Assembly (NCBI GenBank): GCA_016197365.1
Contig: JACPVS010000006.1
Coordinates: 496,001-560,000, forward strand
Direction: 5' to 3'
Origin: Mycolicibacterium cosmeticum
Lineage (GTDB): Bacteria; Actinomycetota; Actinomycetes; Mycobacteriales; Mycobacteriaceae
Length of the DNA: 64,000 bases
Under the pieces are notes generated by a model. It ran no database searches. It saw only the letters and a program-made list of their open reading frames with translations, and was not told the origin of the DNA. Shown in pieces: positions 27,515-37,005 of the stretch; the stretch's first letter is position 1, and every line of letters begins with the position of its first letter. The position numbers and the translations under genes are program-made.

Positions 27515-27631
27515 GGCTGTCCTCGCTCTCTGGATCGACCGGGCTTGGGATGGTGACTCGCAGTCAGCCTAGTGGCTCACGTATTCCGCCGCCGCAGGTC
27601 TCGCCGCACGGCCGAAGTTCGACCGGCCGAT

Positions 27632-28063
27632 CTATTCGGTGCCGGTGTCCGGCGGGTCGGGCAGCACCCGCAGGTGCCCGCGGCGACGGCCGTTGGTTTC
27701 CGGGCGGCGGATCGGCGGCGCGATCAGCGCGCCCCCGGGAAGACCGGTGGACGGATCCGAGAAACCGGCGGTGACGCCGTTCAACGAGGGCAGTCCGTCG
27801 TTGCGCTCACGCACGGCATCGGCGAGAGCCGACAGATCGTCTTCGTCGGGATGCGAGGGCAACGGGCCGGCGTGCCGGACCAATTCCCAGCCGCGGGGGG
27901 CGGTGATACGTCCGGCGTGCACGACACACAGATCCCAGGAGTGCGGCTCGGACACGGTCGCCAACGGTCCGACGACAGCTGTCGAGTCCGAATAGACGAA
28001 GGTCAGCGTCGCCACGGCGTAGTGCGGGCACCCGGGCCTGCAGCAGCGACGGGGAACATTCAC
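27632..28063 (-). CDS. DUF3499 family protein
   Basis: A 143-residue actinobacterial protein, counterpart of Rv3258c. The N-terminus PRRCCRPGCPHYAVATL carries three Cys and a His, with CVVHAGR further on, suggesting a zinc site; the C-terminus is Pro/Arg-rich and disordered. The GTG at 28063 is the family start. It is 117 bp upstream of manB in the same direction and divergent from the metallopeptidase-like gene. Function is unknown. Confidence 0.9.
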   Translation of the reverse strand: MNVPRRCCRPGCPHYAVATLTFVYSDSTAVVGPLATVSEPHSWDLCVVHAGRITAPRGWELVRHAGPLPSHPDEDDLSALADAVRERNDGLPSLNGVTAGFSDPSTGLPGGALIAPPIRRPETNGRRRGHLRVLPDPPDTGTE

Positions 28064-28152
28064 GTTGCGAAGATTATCGTGCGGGAACGCCACGGGCATA
28101 CGGACACGCGCAGTGCGACGAGCGCCGATCTCCAACCGTTACCATCACATCC

Positions 28153-28617
28153 GTGGCGCAGCGCAACCATCGCGGATCACGGCGCGGCCGCGAAATGCGC
28201 GGACCCCTGCTCCCGCCGACCGTGCCGGGCTGGCGTAGTCGCGCCGAACGTTTCGACATGGCGGTGCTGGAAGCCTACGAACCGATCGAGCGCCGGTGGC
28301 ATGACAGGGTGGAGACCCTGGACGTGGCGGTCGACGAGATTCCCCGCATCGCACCGAAGGACCCCGAGAGCGTGCAGTGGCCGCCGGAAGTCGTCGCGGA
28401 CGGCCCGATAGCCCTGGCGCGGCTGATCCCGGCCGGTGTGGATGTGCGCGGCAACTCCACGCGCGCGCGAATTGTGCTGTTCCGCAAGCCGATCGAACGC
28501 CGCGCCAAGAGCCGCGACGATCTGTCCGATCTTCTCCACGAGGTACTGGTGGCGCAGGTGGCCACCTACCTGGGCGTGGAGCCGTCCGTCATCGACCCTT
28601 CGATCGAGGACGAATAG
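28153..28617 (+). CDS. Zincin-like metallopeptidase-family protein (Rv3259-like)
   Basis: A 154-residue protein of the zincin-like family that includes Rv3259. After a basic N-terminus (RNHRGSRRGREMRG) comes RFDMAVLEAYEPIERRW and a C-terminal helix LLHEVLVAQVATYLG. The family usually shows HExxH; here the sequence is HEVLV, without the second His, so peptidase activity is doubtful. It is divergent from the DUF3499 gene and convergent with whiB2, with a strong hairpin between the stops. Confidence 0.82.
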   Translation: MAQRNHRGSRRGREMRGPLLPPTVPGWRSRAERFDMAVLEAYEPIERRWHDRVETLDVAVDEIPRIAPKDPESVQWPPEVVADGPIALARLIPAGVDVRGNSTRARIVLFRKPIERRAKSRDDLSDLLHEVLVAQVATYLGVEPSVIDPSIEDE

Positions 28618-28627
28618 ACCCACAACG

Positions 28628-28661
28628 CAGAACGGCTCAGCCGTGAGGCCGAGCCGTTCTG
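28628..28661. terminator. Bidirectional terminator hairpin
   Basis: cagaacggctc (28628-28638) and gagccgttctg (28651-28661) form a perfect 11-bp stem around a 12-nt loop, between the convergent stops of the metallopeptidase-like gene and whiB2. There is no long T-run, as is common for mycobacterial terminators. Confidence 0.75.
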
Positions 28662-28667
28662 ATCAGA

Positions 28668-29066
28668 TCAAATGATGCCGCGTTTGAGGCGGCGTCGTTC
28701 TCGTTCTGACAGCCCGCCCCAGATACCGAACCGCTCATCGTTGGCCAGTGCATATTCCAGGCACCGGTCCTTGACCTCGCAGCCCAAGCAGATGCGCTTG
28801 GCCTCGCGAGTGGACCCGCCCTTCTCCGGGAAGAAGGCCTCAGGGTCGGTCTGCGCGCACAGGGCACGCTCCTGCCACTGATCGTCTTCTTCGTCGCCCG
28901 CGACCGCATCGAAGTCCATCCGATCCGGCACCAAACTCAGCTGCGGACGCCCGGGCACCTCGAATGGCACCGGGTCGATAGTGGTGTGCGGTTCGTTGTC
29001 CACTGAACCGAGCAGCCGGTCGTCGAACCGGAGCGCGCGGTCGAAATCGACCTGCTCAAAAGACAT
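28668..29066 (-). CDS. whiB2: WhiB2 (WhmD) iron-sulfur regulator
   Basis: A 132-residue Wbl protein needed for septation in mycobacteria. The four cluster Cys are in RALCAQTDPE and RICLGCEVKDRCLEY; the turn GIWGGLSERERRR and the basic tail LKRGII give the DNA/sigma-binding end. The ATG at 29066 (MSFEQVDFDRALRFD) matches the longer WhmD-type N-terminus and follows a GAGGAGG ribosome site. It is divergent from fbiA over a 333-bp gap. Confidence 0.96.
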   Translation of the reverse strand: MSFEQVDFDRALRFDDRLLGSVDNEPHTTIDPVPFEVPGRPQLSLVPDRMDFDAVAGDEEDDQWQERALCAQTDPEAFFPEKGGSTREAKRICLGCEVKDRCLEYALANDERFGIWGGLSERERRRLKRGII

Positions 29067-29399
29067 GTTCCGCCTCCTCACCTGATTAATAGTCCCCATG
29101 TTGGAGCTCTACGGAGCTCCAGTCCCGCCAACACTATTGTGGTGTAAGGCCATCCCCGATACGCTCACTCTCGAACTCATTCGAACAAGTGATCGAATCT
29201 TGGTCTGCGACACCGGAACCGGGGTGCAACCGCGAAATGACACTGATGTGATTAGACACTTGTTAGCTGCCAGGGTCAAGCGCTAGAGCGCATTTTCATA
29301 CCATCTCGTGACATGTTTGCGGCGTGTCACCGTACGGCGTGTTCGCCACACCCGCTGCGAGGTCCACCACACAAGCCCGCTGGCCTAGGGTCTGAAGGC
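29067..29399. promoter_or_regulatory. whiB2/fbiA divergent intergenic region
   Basis: This 333-bp gap holds no convincing gene and is less GC-rich than its surroundings. It contains a GGAGCT-6-AGCTCC inverted repeat at 29103-29120, close to whiB2. It also has three GACAC motifs on the top strand (29209-29213, 29239-29243, 29255-29259); GACAC is the WhiA recognition core known from Streptomyces. Promoters for whiB2 (leftward) and fbiA (rightward) must lie here; I cannot place -10 boxes with confidence. Confidence 0.5.
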
Positions 29400-30395
29400 G
29401 TGAAGGTCACCGTTTTGGTCGGCGGCGTGGGTGGCGCCCGGTTCCTGCTCGGCGTGCAGCATCTGCTGGGTCTGGGCCAGTTTGCCGACCCACAATCCTC
29501 CGCCGATCCCGCCGAGCATGAGCTGACGGCCGTGGTGAACGTGGGCGACGACGCCTGGATGTTCGGGGTGCGCATCTGTCCGGACCTGGACACCTGCATG
29601 TACACCCTGGGTGGCGGGATCGACCCGGACCGCGGGTGGGGGCATCGCGACGAAACCTGGCACGCCAAGGAGGAACTCGCGGCCTACGGCGTGCAGCCCG
29701 ACTGGTTCGGCCTCGGCGACCGGGATCTGGCCACCCACCTGGTGCGCACCCAGATGCTGCGGGCAGGCTATCCGCTGTCCCAGGTGACCGAGGCGCTCTG
29801 CGACCGCTGGTCACCCGGCGCCCGTCTGCTGCCGGTCAGCGACGACCGCAGCGAAACGCATGTCGTGGTCACCGACCCCGACGGCGAACGCCGGGCCATC
29901 CACTTCCAGGAATGGTGGGTGCGCTACCGGGCCCAGGTCGCCACCCACAGCTTCGCCTTCGTCGGGTCCGAGAAGGCCACGGCCGCACCCGGAGTGACCG
30001 ATGCCATCGCCGGCGCGGACATCGTGCTGCTGGCCCCGTCCAACCCCATCGTGAGCATCGGGACCATCCTGGCCGTCCCCGGCATCCGGGGCGCGCTGCG
30101 CTCGACGCCGGCACCGGTGATCGGCTACTCGCCCATCATCGCCGGAAAGCCGTTGCGCGGCATGGCCGACGAATGCCTCAAGGTGATCGGTGTCGAATCC
30201 TCCTCGCAGGCCGTCGGAACGCACTACGGCGCGCGCAGCGGCACCGGCATCCTGGACGGCTGGCTGATCGACCAGGGCGACGCCGCCACCATCGACGGCG
30301 TGCAGGTGCAACAGGCACCGCTGCTGATGACCGACCCGGCGACCACCGCCGAGATGGTCCGCGCCGGAATCCGGTTGGCGGGCCTGAGTTTGTGA
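29400..30395 (+). CDS. fbiA: F420 synthesis transferase FbiA
   Basis: 2-phospho-L-lactate-type transferase (CofD family) that joins the lactyl/enolpyruvyl-phospho-guanosine donor to Fo in coenzyme F420 synthesis. The 331-residue protein begins [19 protein letters not shown] and has [19 protein letters not shown] and [11 protein letters not shown], the family's substrate motifs. The GTG at 29400 is the family start; an upstream ATG at 29313 adds unrelated sequence. It overlaps fbiB by GTGA. Confidence 0.96.
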   Translation: MKVTVLVGGVGGARFLLGVQHLLGLGQFADPQSSADPAEHELTAVVNVGDDAWMFGVRICPDLDTCMYTLGGGIDPDRGWGHRDETWHAKEELAAYGVQPDWFGLGDRDLATHLVRTQMLRAGYPLSQVTEALCDRWSPGARLLPVSDDRSETHVVVTDPDGERRAIHFQEWWVRYRAQVATHSFAFVGSEKATAAPGVTDAIAGADIVLLAPSNPIVSIGTILAVPGIRGALRSTPAPVIGYSPIIAGKPLRGMADECLKVIGVESSSQAVGTHYGARSGTGILDGWLIDQGDAATIDGVQVQQAPLLMTDPATTAEMVRAGIRLAGLSL

Positions 30396-31735
30396 GCGCA
30401 GACCACGGCACCTCGGCCGCCATCGAGATCATCCCGGTCCTCGGCCTCGGCGAATTCCGGCCGGGCGATGACGTGGCCGCGGCCATCGCCACGGCCGCCG
30501 GCTGGTTGCGCGACGATGACGTGGTCGTGGTCACCAGCAAGGTGCTGTCCAAGGCCGAAGGCCGGATCGTCGCCGCACCCACCGACCCGGAGCAGCGGGA
30601 CGCCCTGCGCCGCAAGCTCATCGACGACGAGGCGGTTCGGGTGCTGGCCCGCAAGGGCCGAACCCTGATCACCGAGAACGCCTTCGGGCTCATCCAGGCC
30701 GCGGCCGGGGTGGATGGTTCCAACGTCGACGGCGCCGAACTCGCACTGCTGCCGGTCGATCCCGACCGCAGCGCGGCCGCGGTACGCGACGGGCTGGCGC
30801 AGCGGCTGGGGGTACGGGTCGGCGTGGTGGTCACCGACACCATGGGCCGGGCCTGGCGCAACGGCCAGACCGACGTGGCCATCGGCGCCGCCGGGCTGAC
30901 GGTGCTGCACGGCTACGGCGGATCCCACGACAGTTTCGGCAACGAATTGATCGTCACGGAGATCGCGGTCGCCGACGAACTCGCCGCGGCCGCCGACCTC
31001 GTGAAGGGCAAACTCACCGGCATCCCCGTCGCAGTGGTGCGTGGTCTGACACTGCACGACAACGGCTCCGGGGGCCGCACCCTGGTGCGCAACGGCGAGG
31101 ACGATCTGTTCTGGCTCGGCACCGCCGAGGCCATCGAACTGGGCCGCGCCCAGGCACAGCTGCTGCGCCGGTCCGTCCGCGAGTTCCTGCCCGACCCTGT
31201 CGATCCGGCACTCATCGAGGCAGCCGTTGCCGAGGCTCTGACCGCCCCCGCCCCGCACCACACCCGGCCGGTCCGGTTCGTCTGGGTGCGCGACGGGGCC
31301 ACCCGCGCCCGGCTGCTCGACACGATGAAGGCACGCTGGCATGCCGATCTGACCGCGGACGGGCGCGACCCCGCGGACGTGGACCGCCGGGTGGCCAAGG
31401 GCCAGATCCTCTACGACGCACCCGAGCTCGTCGTCCCGTTCATGGTTCCCGACGGTGCACACACCTACCCGGACCCCGCCCGCACCGCAGCCGAGCACAC
31501 CATGTTCACCGTCGCCGCGGGCGCCGCGGTGCAGGGCCTGCTGGTGGCATTGGCGGCCAGGGCGGTGGGCAGCTGCTGGATCGGGTCGACCATCTTCGCC
31601 GCCGACATCGTCCGCACCGAACTGGACCTGCCCGCGGATTGGGAACCGTTGGGCGCCATCGCGATCGGACATCCACCCGAGCCGTCGACGCCGCGTGACC
31701 CGGCCACCACCGATGGGCTGCTGGTCATCAGATGA
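30392..31735 (+). CDS. fbiB: F420 gamma-glutamyl ligase / FMN reductase FbiB
   Basis: A two-domain protein completing coenzyme F420. Residues 1-245 are the CofE-like ligase that adds glutamates ([32 protein letters not shown]). Residues 260-447 are a nitroreductase-like FMN domain ([24 protein letters not shown]) that reduces the dehydro intermediate. The 447 residues match mycobacterial FbiB. The GTG overlaps the fbiA stop and the stop overlaps the Nudix gene, giving a coupled three-gene run. Confidence 0.96.
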   Translation: MSADHGTSAAIEIIPVLGLGEFRPGDDVAAAIATAAGWLRDDDVVVVTSKVLSKAEGRIVAAPTDPEQRDALRRKLIDDEAVRVLARKGRTLITENAFGLIQAAAGVDGSNVDGAELALLPVDPDRSAAAVRDGLAQRLGVRVGVVVTDTMGRAWRNGQTDVAIGAAGLTVLHGYGGSHDSFGNELIVTEIAVADELAAAADLVKGKLTGIPVAVVRGLTLHDNGSGGRTLVRNGEDDLFWLGTAEAIELGRAQAQLLRRSVREFLPDPVDPALIEAAVAEALTAPAPHHTRPVRFVWVRDGATRARLLDTMKARWHADLTADGRDPADVDRRVAKGQILYDAPELVVPFMVPDGAHTYPDPARTAAEHTMFTVAAGAAVQGLLVALAARAVGSCWIGSTIFAADIVRTELDLPADWEPLGAIAIGHPPEPSTPRDPATTDGLLVIR

Positions 31736-32280
31736 CGCTGCATGGCTCCGTCATCGACACCCTGACCCGTTGGGACGCAACCGATCCCGCCCAGGACACC
31801 CTGCGGGAAGCGGTGCTGGCGTTCGTGCTGGCCCGCCCCGACGCCTGCCGCAGGGCCTGCGAACCCGGCCACATCACTGCATCCACTCTGGTGCTCGACC
31901 ACTCCGGGACCCAGGCGCTGCTGACCCTGCACCCGAGGGTCGGCCGCTGGCTGCAACTGGGCGGGCACTGCGAGGAACCCGACACCGACATCGCCGCCGC
32001 GGCGCTGCGGGAGGCCACAGAGGAGTCCGGGATCACCGGGCTGCGACTGGACCCCGAACTTGCCGCGCTGCACGTGCATCCGCTGACCTGCTCGCTCGGC
32101 CTGCCGACACGGCATCTGGATCTGCAGTTCGTGGCGCACGCCCCGGCCGGTGCCGAAATCGCTTGCAGCGACGAGTCACTCGACCTGCGTTGGTGGCCGC
32201 TGGACGCCCTGCCCGACGGCGATCCGGCATTGACCGCGCTGGGCCGTGCGGCAGCGGTGCGTCAGACGTCGCTGGAGTAG
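31732..32280 (+). CDS. Nudix hydrolase
   Basis: A 182-residue protein with a Nudix box around [25 protein letters not shown] shortened here to its core REATEESG at about 94-101; the first Glu position is altered and the loop has one extra residue. It hydrolyses an unknown nucleoside-diphosphate derivative. The ATG overlaps the fbiB stop (ATGA). Its last 19 bp overlap the convergent guanylyltransferase gene. M. tuberculosis has a DNA methylase gene at this position instead. Confidence 0.9.
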   Translation: MTLHGSVIDTLTRWDATDPAQDTLREAVLAFVLARPDACRRACEPGHITASTLVLDHSGTQALLTLHPRVGRWLQLGGHCEEPDTDIAAAALREATEESGITGLRLDPELAALHVHPLTCSLGLPTRHLDLQFVAHAPAGAEIACSDESLDLRWWPLDALPDGDPALTALGRAAAVRQTSLE

Positions 32281-33350
32281 CGGATACCGCCGTCGGGGAT
32301 GGTCACACCCGGCCACACCCGGGCACCGCGCAGCAGTTCGCAGCGCGCTCCGATGTCCGCGCCATCGCCGATCACCCCGTCCCGCACCAGCGCCCGCGGA
32401 CCGATCCGGGCCCCGAAGCCGATGATCGAACGCTCGATCACCGCGCCGGCGGCCACCCGGACCCCGTCGAAGATGACCGCGCCGTCCAACCGTGCGCCCG
32501 CGCCGATCTCGGCACCCCTGCCGACCACGGTGCCGCCGATGAGCACCGCGCCCGGCGACACCGAGGCGCCGTCGTGCACCAGTGATTCGCCGCGCACATG
32601 CGTCAGCGCCGGCGACGGGGCGATACCGCGAACCAGGTCGGAGGACCCGCGCACGAAATCGTCCGGGGTGCCCATATCGCGCCAGTACGAGGTGTCGACG
32701 TAGCCACACACCTTGCGGCCCTCGGCCAGCAGGCCCGGGAACACCTCACGCTCCACCGAGACGGGGCGCCCCTTCGGCAGCGCGTCGATGACCTCACGCC
32801 GGAAGACATAGCAGCCCGCGTTGATCTGGTCGGTCGGCGGATCCTCGGTCTTCTCCAGGAAGGCCGTCACGCCGCCGTCGGCGTCGGTCGGGACACAGCC
32901 GAACGCGCGGGGGTCACTGACCCGGACGAGGTGCAGGGTGACGTCGGCCTGATGCTCGTAGTGGGACGCCAGCAGCGCCCCCAGGTCGGCTCCCGAGAGT
33001 ACGTCGCCGTTGAACACCAGGGCGGTGTCGTGCCGCAGCTTCGAAGCCACGTTGGCGATACCTCCGCCGGTGCCGAGCGCCTCTTTCTCGACGACGTAGT
33101 CGATCTGCAGACCCAACTTCGAGCCGTCGCCGAACTCGGCCTCGAACACCTCCGCCTTATAGGAGGTGCCCAGTACGACGTGCTCGATGCCCGCGGCCGC
33201 GATGCGCGACAGCAGGTGGGTCAGGAACGGCAGCCCCGCGGTGGGCAGCATCGGTTTCGGCGCCGAGATCGTCAGCGGGCGCAGTCGGGTGCCCTGCCCC
33301 CCGACGAGAATGACGGCATCGACCTTCTTCGGGTCCACAGGAATGTTCAA
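32262..33350 (-). CDS. manC: Mannose-1-phosphate guanylyltransferase
   Basis: Makes GDP-mannose from mannose-1-P and GTP (counterpart of Rv3264c, called manB there). The 362-residue product has the nucleotidyltransferase signature ILVGGQGTRLRPLT, APKPMLP, VFNGDVLSGADLG, EKTEDPPTDQINAGCYVF and a C-terminal hexapeptide beta-helix ending GGIRYSSDV. The start is a TTG at 33350, 2 bp after the wbbL stop. It links the manA/manB pathway to mannolipid synthesis. Confidence 0.94.
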   Translation of the reverse strand: MNIPVDPKKVDAVILVGGQGTRLRPLTISAPKPMLPTAGLPFLTHLLSRIAAAGIEHVVLGTSYKAEVFEAEFGDGSKLGLQIDYVVEKEALGTGGGIANVASKLRHDTALVFNGDVLSGADLGALLASHYEHQADVTLHLVRVSDPRAFGCVPTDADGGVTAFLEKTEDPPTDQINAGCYVFRREVIDALPKGRPVSVEREVFPGLLAEGRKVCGYVDTSYWRDMGTPDDFVRGSSDLVRGIAPSPALTHVRGESLVHDGASVSPGAVLIGGTVVGRGAEIGAGARLDGAVIFDGVRVAAGAVIERSIIGFGARIGPRALVRDGVIGDGADIGARCELLRGARVWPGVTIPDGGIRYSSDV

Positions 33351-33352
33351 CG

Positions 33353-34243
33353 TCAGCCCCGTCCTTCCGCCTGCCTGCGCCGTGAGCGACGCACCACCGC
33401 ACTCGACCGGGCGGCCAGCGCGACTTTAATCGTCCAACGTAATGGCGCCTGCCACCACTCGGGGTAACGATCGGCGAGAAATGTGTAAGTACTTCGATGA
33501 TGGGCGGCCAAGTTGCGGGCCGGGTCGCGGCCGGTGGAGTGCCCCTTGTCGTGCAGCACCTCTGCGGTAGGCACATAGACGTTCTGCCAACCGGCCTTCG
33601 CGATCCGATTGCCCAGGTCCACGTCTTCCATGTACATGAAATAGCGTTCGTCGAACCCGGCGATGCGCTCGTAGGCGGACCGCTTGAGCAACAGACAGGA
33701 GCCGGACAACCAGCCGACAACCCGTTCGCTGGGCTCCAGATTTTCCTGTCGGTAGGCCGCCGTCCACGGATTGGATTTCCACACCGAACCCACCACCGCA
33801 TGCATGCCGCCGCGGACCAGGCTCGGCTGCAGCCGCGCCGACGGGTAGATCGTCCCGTCCGGATCACGGATCAGCGGGCCCAGCGCACCGGCGCCCGGCC
33901 ACCGCTCGGCCGCCTCGAGCAGGTTGTCGATGCTGTCGGGCCCCCACTGCACATCCGGATTCGCCACCACGAAGTACTCGGCGTCACTGTCGGCAAGGTA
34001 CTCGCGCACCGCCATGTTGACCGCGCTGCCGTAACCGAGATTCGAGCCGGTGCGCAGCAGCGCGACGTTCGGATGATCCTGCACCGCGGCCTCGGGTGCG
34101 CCGTCGGTCGAACCGTTGTCGGCCATCACCACCGTGACCGGAAGGTCGGTGGCGTGTGCCAGGGTCGCCAGGAAGCGCTCCAAATGCGCCCCCGGCGAAT
34201 ACGTCACCGTCACAACGGTCAGCCGGCCGATCTCGTCTGTCAC
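33353..34243 (-). CDS. wbbL: Rhamnosyltransferase WbbL
   Basis: GT2 enzyme that adds L-rhamnose from dTDP-rhamnose to decaprenyl-PP-GlcNAc, forming the linker between arabinogalactan and peptidoglycan; essential in mycobacteria. The 296-residue product has VVTVTYSPGAHLERFL, MADNGSTDGAPEA, NPDVQWGPDS and FDERYFMYMEDVDLGNR, the GT2 motifs. The GTG at 34243 is the start. The rmlD gene that normally lies upstream is missing; a glycoside hydrolase gene takes its place 47 bp away. Confidence 0.95.
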   Translation of the reverse strand: MTDEIGRLTVVTVTYSPGAHLERFLATLAHATDLPVTVVMADNGSTDGAPEAAVQDHPNVALLRTGSNLGYGSAVNMAVREYLADSDAEYFVVANPDVQWGPDSIDNLLEAAERWPGAGALGPLIRDPDGTIYPSARLQPSLVRGGMHAVVGSVWKSNPWTAAYRQENLEPSERVVGWLSGSCLLLKRSAYERIAGFDERYFMYMEDVDLGNRIAKAGWQNVYVPTAEVLHDKGHSTGRDPARNLAAHHRSTYTFLADRYPEWWQAPLRWTIKVALAARSSAVVRRSRRRQAEGRG

Positions 34244-34290
34244 GGCGTCGAGGGTATCGACGTCCCGGCGCCGAGGACCCGCGGGGCCAT

Positions 34291-35352
34291 CTAGCGGGCG
34301 AGCACGCTGGCGGTGAACTTCGGCTGCCAGTCCGACGTCAGCAGCGCACCGAAATTCGATTCCCGGTCACCGCGATTGGCGCTGTTGTTGTCGCGGATGC
34401 TGTAGATGAACGCGGGCCCGACGTAGCCCAGACCGGCCGCGGCCGACAGCACGTCGGTGATCTGCTTGGCCTGTTCCTGCTGACTGACGCCCTCGGCGGT
34501 GTCACTGGTCGGTGCGCCGAGCTCGGTGAACCAGATCTTCTTGCCACCGTCGCCGGCGCCGCCCATCACGTCGTGCATCAACCCCACCTCGGACCACCCG
34601 CCCTCGGGGTCGGCGGAGATGCCGCCCGGGCTCACGTACGGGTGCGCCGCGGCGGCATCGAACGATCCCTGGATACCGGCGTCGTACAGCTTGCGCAAGA
34701 AGTTCGAGGGCGACTCCGGGCCGGGCTGGCGGCTGAGGCCGGACAGCACCACGGTGGCGGCCGGGTTGCCCGCCTTGATGGCCGGGTAGGCGGCCTTCAG
34801 CATGGAGGCGTAGACGGCCGCCCGGTTCTGGGTGAAGCCCATGAACAGCGGCAGGTTCGGCTCGTTCCAGACCTGCCAGGCCGGAATCCGGGAGCCGTAG
34901 CGTTGCGCGGCGACACGGGCGAAGTTCGCGTAGTCACCCGCATCGGCCGGCGGCACCGACGGGATCAGTGAGTTCAGCGCCTGCGGACGGGCCCATCCCG
35001 GGGTGTACAGCAGGACGCCCAGCACGCGCAGGCCCTTGGCGGTCGCGGTGTTGACCGCGTTGTCCAGATAACCCCAGTCGTACTGGCCCTTGGACTTCTC
35101 GATGGTGCTCCAGTCGACCGCGAGCCGGTACCAGGAGGCCCCGGTGCGGGAGACGGCATCGATCTCACGGTTGGTGTCATCGAACGACGAATAGGTCGGA
35201 GCGGCGCCCTGGCCGAACCCGTAACCGTCCGCGGGCGCGACGACTCCGGCGTGCGACACCGCCGGCGCGACGGACACGAAAGCCGCGATCAGGGTCGCGA
35301 CCAATAGGCCACGTCGACCGGCACGTCCCAGGGTCCTCAGCATGAACGGCAT
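34291..35352 (-). CDS. Exported glycoside hydrolase (clan GH-A)
   Basis: A 353-residue secreted enzyme. The signal peptide ends near residue 35 (APAVSHA), and the mature part is a TIM barrel. The probable acid/base Glu is in WQVWNEPNL and the nucleophile Glu in KKIWFTELGAP, the spacing seen in clan GH-A families such as GH5 and GH39. SRTGASWYRLAVDWS and FDAAAAHPYVSPGG are other barrel strands. The substrate is unknown, with a host or self polysaccharide equally possible. It is divergent from the LCP gene and sits where rmlD is expected. Confidence 0.88.
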   Translation of the reverse strand: MPFMLRTLGRAGRRGLLVATLIAAFVSVAPAVSHAGVVAPADGYGFGQGAAPTYSSFDDTNREIDAVSRTGASWYRLAVDWSTIEKSKGQYDWGYLDNAVNTATAKGLRVLGVLLYTPGWARPQALNSLIPSVPPADAGDYANFARVAAQRYGSRIPAWQVWNEPNLPLFMGFTQNRAAVYASMLKAAYPAIKAGNPAATVVLSGLSRQPGPESPSNFLRKLYDAGIQGSFDAAAAHPYVSPGGISADPEGGWSEVGLMHDVMGGAGDGGKKIWFTELGAPTSDTAEGVSQQEQAKQITDVLSAAAGLGYVGPAFIYSIRDNNSANRGDRESNFGALLTSDWQPKFTASVLAR

Positions 35353-35519
35353 GGTATCCCACCCTCATTTCGGTGAAATTGACAAGTGATTGACAGCTTC
35401 AGCCGCGTTATCGGCCGCGCCGACCCAGGTGTTACCCGCTCACGGGCAATGGTCCGGAAAGACCTGCCACGCCGATCGGGCTAACGGGTAGCGACGCCCG
35501 ATCCCAGTAGCCTGTCGGG

Positions 35520-37004
35520 GTGCCCCGCCGAATGCTCCGGATCGCCGCTGCCGCGGTCGCCTCGACGGTCGTCATAGCCACCGGTGCCGCCTGGAGCACC
35601 GTCCGGTCCTTCGAGGACGGCATCAACCACGTCAACTCCGCGGCCCTCGGCGGCGGTGGCGAAGACGGCGCGATCGACATCCTGCTGGTCGGGATGGACA
35701 GCCGCACCGATGCGCACGGCAACCCGCTGTCGGCGGACGAACTGGCCACCCTGCGCGCGGGCGACGACGTGTCCACCAACACCGACACCATCATCCTGGT
35801 CCGCATCCCCAACAACGGGAAGTCGGCGACCGCGATCTCGATCCCGCGGGACTCCTATGTGGAGGCTCCCGGGATGGGGAAGATGAAGATCAACGGCGTC
35901 TTCGGCGAGGTGAAGCTCGACAAGATGAAGCAGTTGGTGGAGGTCGAAGGCGAGGACCCCGCGACCGCCGAGCCCAAGGCCACCGAAGCCGGGCGCGAAG
36001 AACTCATCAAGACGGTCGCCAAACTGACCGGCGTCACCGTCGACCACTACGCCGAGATCGGGCTGCTCGGTTTCGCGCTCATCACCGACGCCCTCGGCGG
36101 CGTCGACGTGTGTCTCAAAGACGCGGTGTACGAGCCGCTCTCCGGGGCGGATTTCCCGGCGGGCTGGCAGAAGCTCAACGGTCCGCAGGCGTTGAGCTTC
36201 GTCCGGCAGCGCCACGACCTGCCCCGCGGCGACCTGGACCGGGTGACCCGCCAGCAGTCGGTGATGGCGTCGCTGGCCCACGAGGTGATCTCCAGCAAGA
36301 CGTTGTCCAGCCCGTCCACCCTGAACCGGTTGCAGACCGCGGTGCAACGGTCGGTGGTGCTGTCCGACGGTTGGGACATCATGGATTTCGTGCAGCAGCT
36401 GCAGAAGCTGGCTGCCGGGTCGGTGGCCTTCGCGACCATCCCGATCCTGCAGGAGGATGGCTGGAGCGATGACGGAACCCAGAGCGTGGTCCGGGTCGAC
36501 CCGACCCAGGTGCGCGACTGGGTGGACGGCCTGCTCAGCGATCAGGCCCAGGGCAAGACCGAGGAGCTGAGCTACTCCCCGGAGAAGACCACCGCCGACG
36601 TCGTCAACGACACCGACATCAACGGGCTCGCCGCCTCGGTGTCGGAGGTTCTCACCGGCAAGGGCTTCACCGCCGGCGCCGTGGGCAACACCGACGGCGT
36701 GCACGTCACCAACAGCCAGGTGCAGGCAGCAAAGGTCGATGACCTTGGCGCACAGGCGATTTCGAAGGAACTCGGCAGCCTGCCGGTCGTCGAGGACGCT
36801 TCCCTGGCACCCGGCGCGGTCCGGGTCGTGTTGTCCGCGGACTACACCGGACCGGGATCCGGGCTGGAGGGGCCCACCGGCCTGTCCGGCGATTCGGCCG
36901 TGGTGTCCGAGAGCGCGGGCGACGTGTCCGATTCCGACGAGACGCCCCCGCCGCCATCGCCGATCATCACCGCAGGCTCCAACGACCCCGCGTGTGTCAG
37001 CTGA
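35520..37004 (+). CDS. LCP-family cell-wall polymer ligase (Lcp1/CpsA-like)
   Basis: A 494-residue LytR-CpsA-Psr protein, counterpart of Rv3267 (Lcp1), which transfers arabinogalactan from its lipid carrier to peptidoglycan. There is one N-terminal membrane anchor at about 6-25, an LCP domain at about 50-270 (DILLVGMDSRTD, AISIPRDSYVEAPG, FVRQRHDLPRGDLDR) and a C-terminal LytR_C-like domain at about 380-460. The tail is Pro/Ser-rich. The GTG at 35520 is the first start in frame. Its position by wbbL fits one pathway. Confidence 0.93.
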   Translation: MPRRMLRIAAAAVASTVVIATGAAWSTVRSFEDGINHVNSAALGGGGEDGAIDILLVGMDSRTDAHGNPLSADELATLRAGDDVSTNTDTIILVRIPNNGKSATAISIPRDSYVEAPGMGKMKINGVFGEVKLDKMKQLVEVEGEDPATAEPKATEAGREELIKTVAKLTGVTVDHYAEIGLLGFALITDALGGVDVCLKDAVYEPLSGADFPAGWQKLNGPQALSFVRQRHDLPRGDLDRVTRQQSVMASLAHEVISSKTLSSPSTLNRLQTAVQRSVVLSDGWDIMDFVQQLQKLAAGSVAFATIPILQEDGWSDDGTQSVVRVDPTQVRDWVDGLLSDQAQGKTEELSYSPEKTTADVVNDTDINGLAASVSEVLTGKGFTAGAVGNTDGVHVTNSQVQAAKVDDLGAQAISKELGSLPVVEDASLAPGAVRVVLSADYTGPGSGLEGPTGLSGDSAVVSESAGDVSDSDETPPPPSPIITAGSNDPACVS

Positions 37005-37005
37005 C

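Noticed and set aside
29098..29286. Possible 62-residue gene upstream of fbiA
   Set aside because: No good ribosome site, no family pattern, and it lies over the whiB2 promoter region; a chance frame in less GC-rich DNA.
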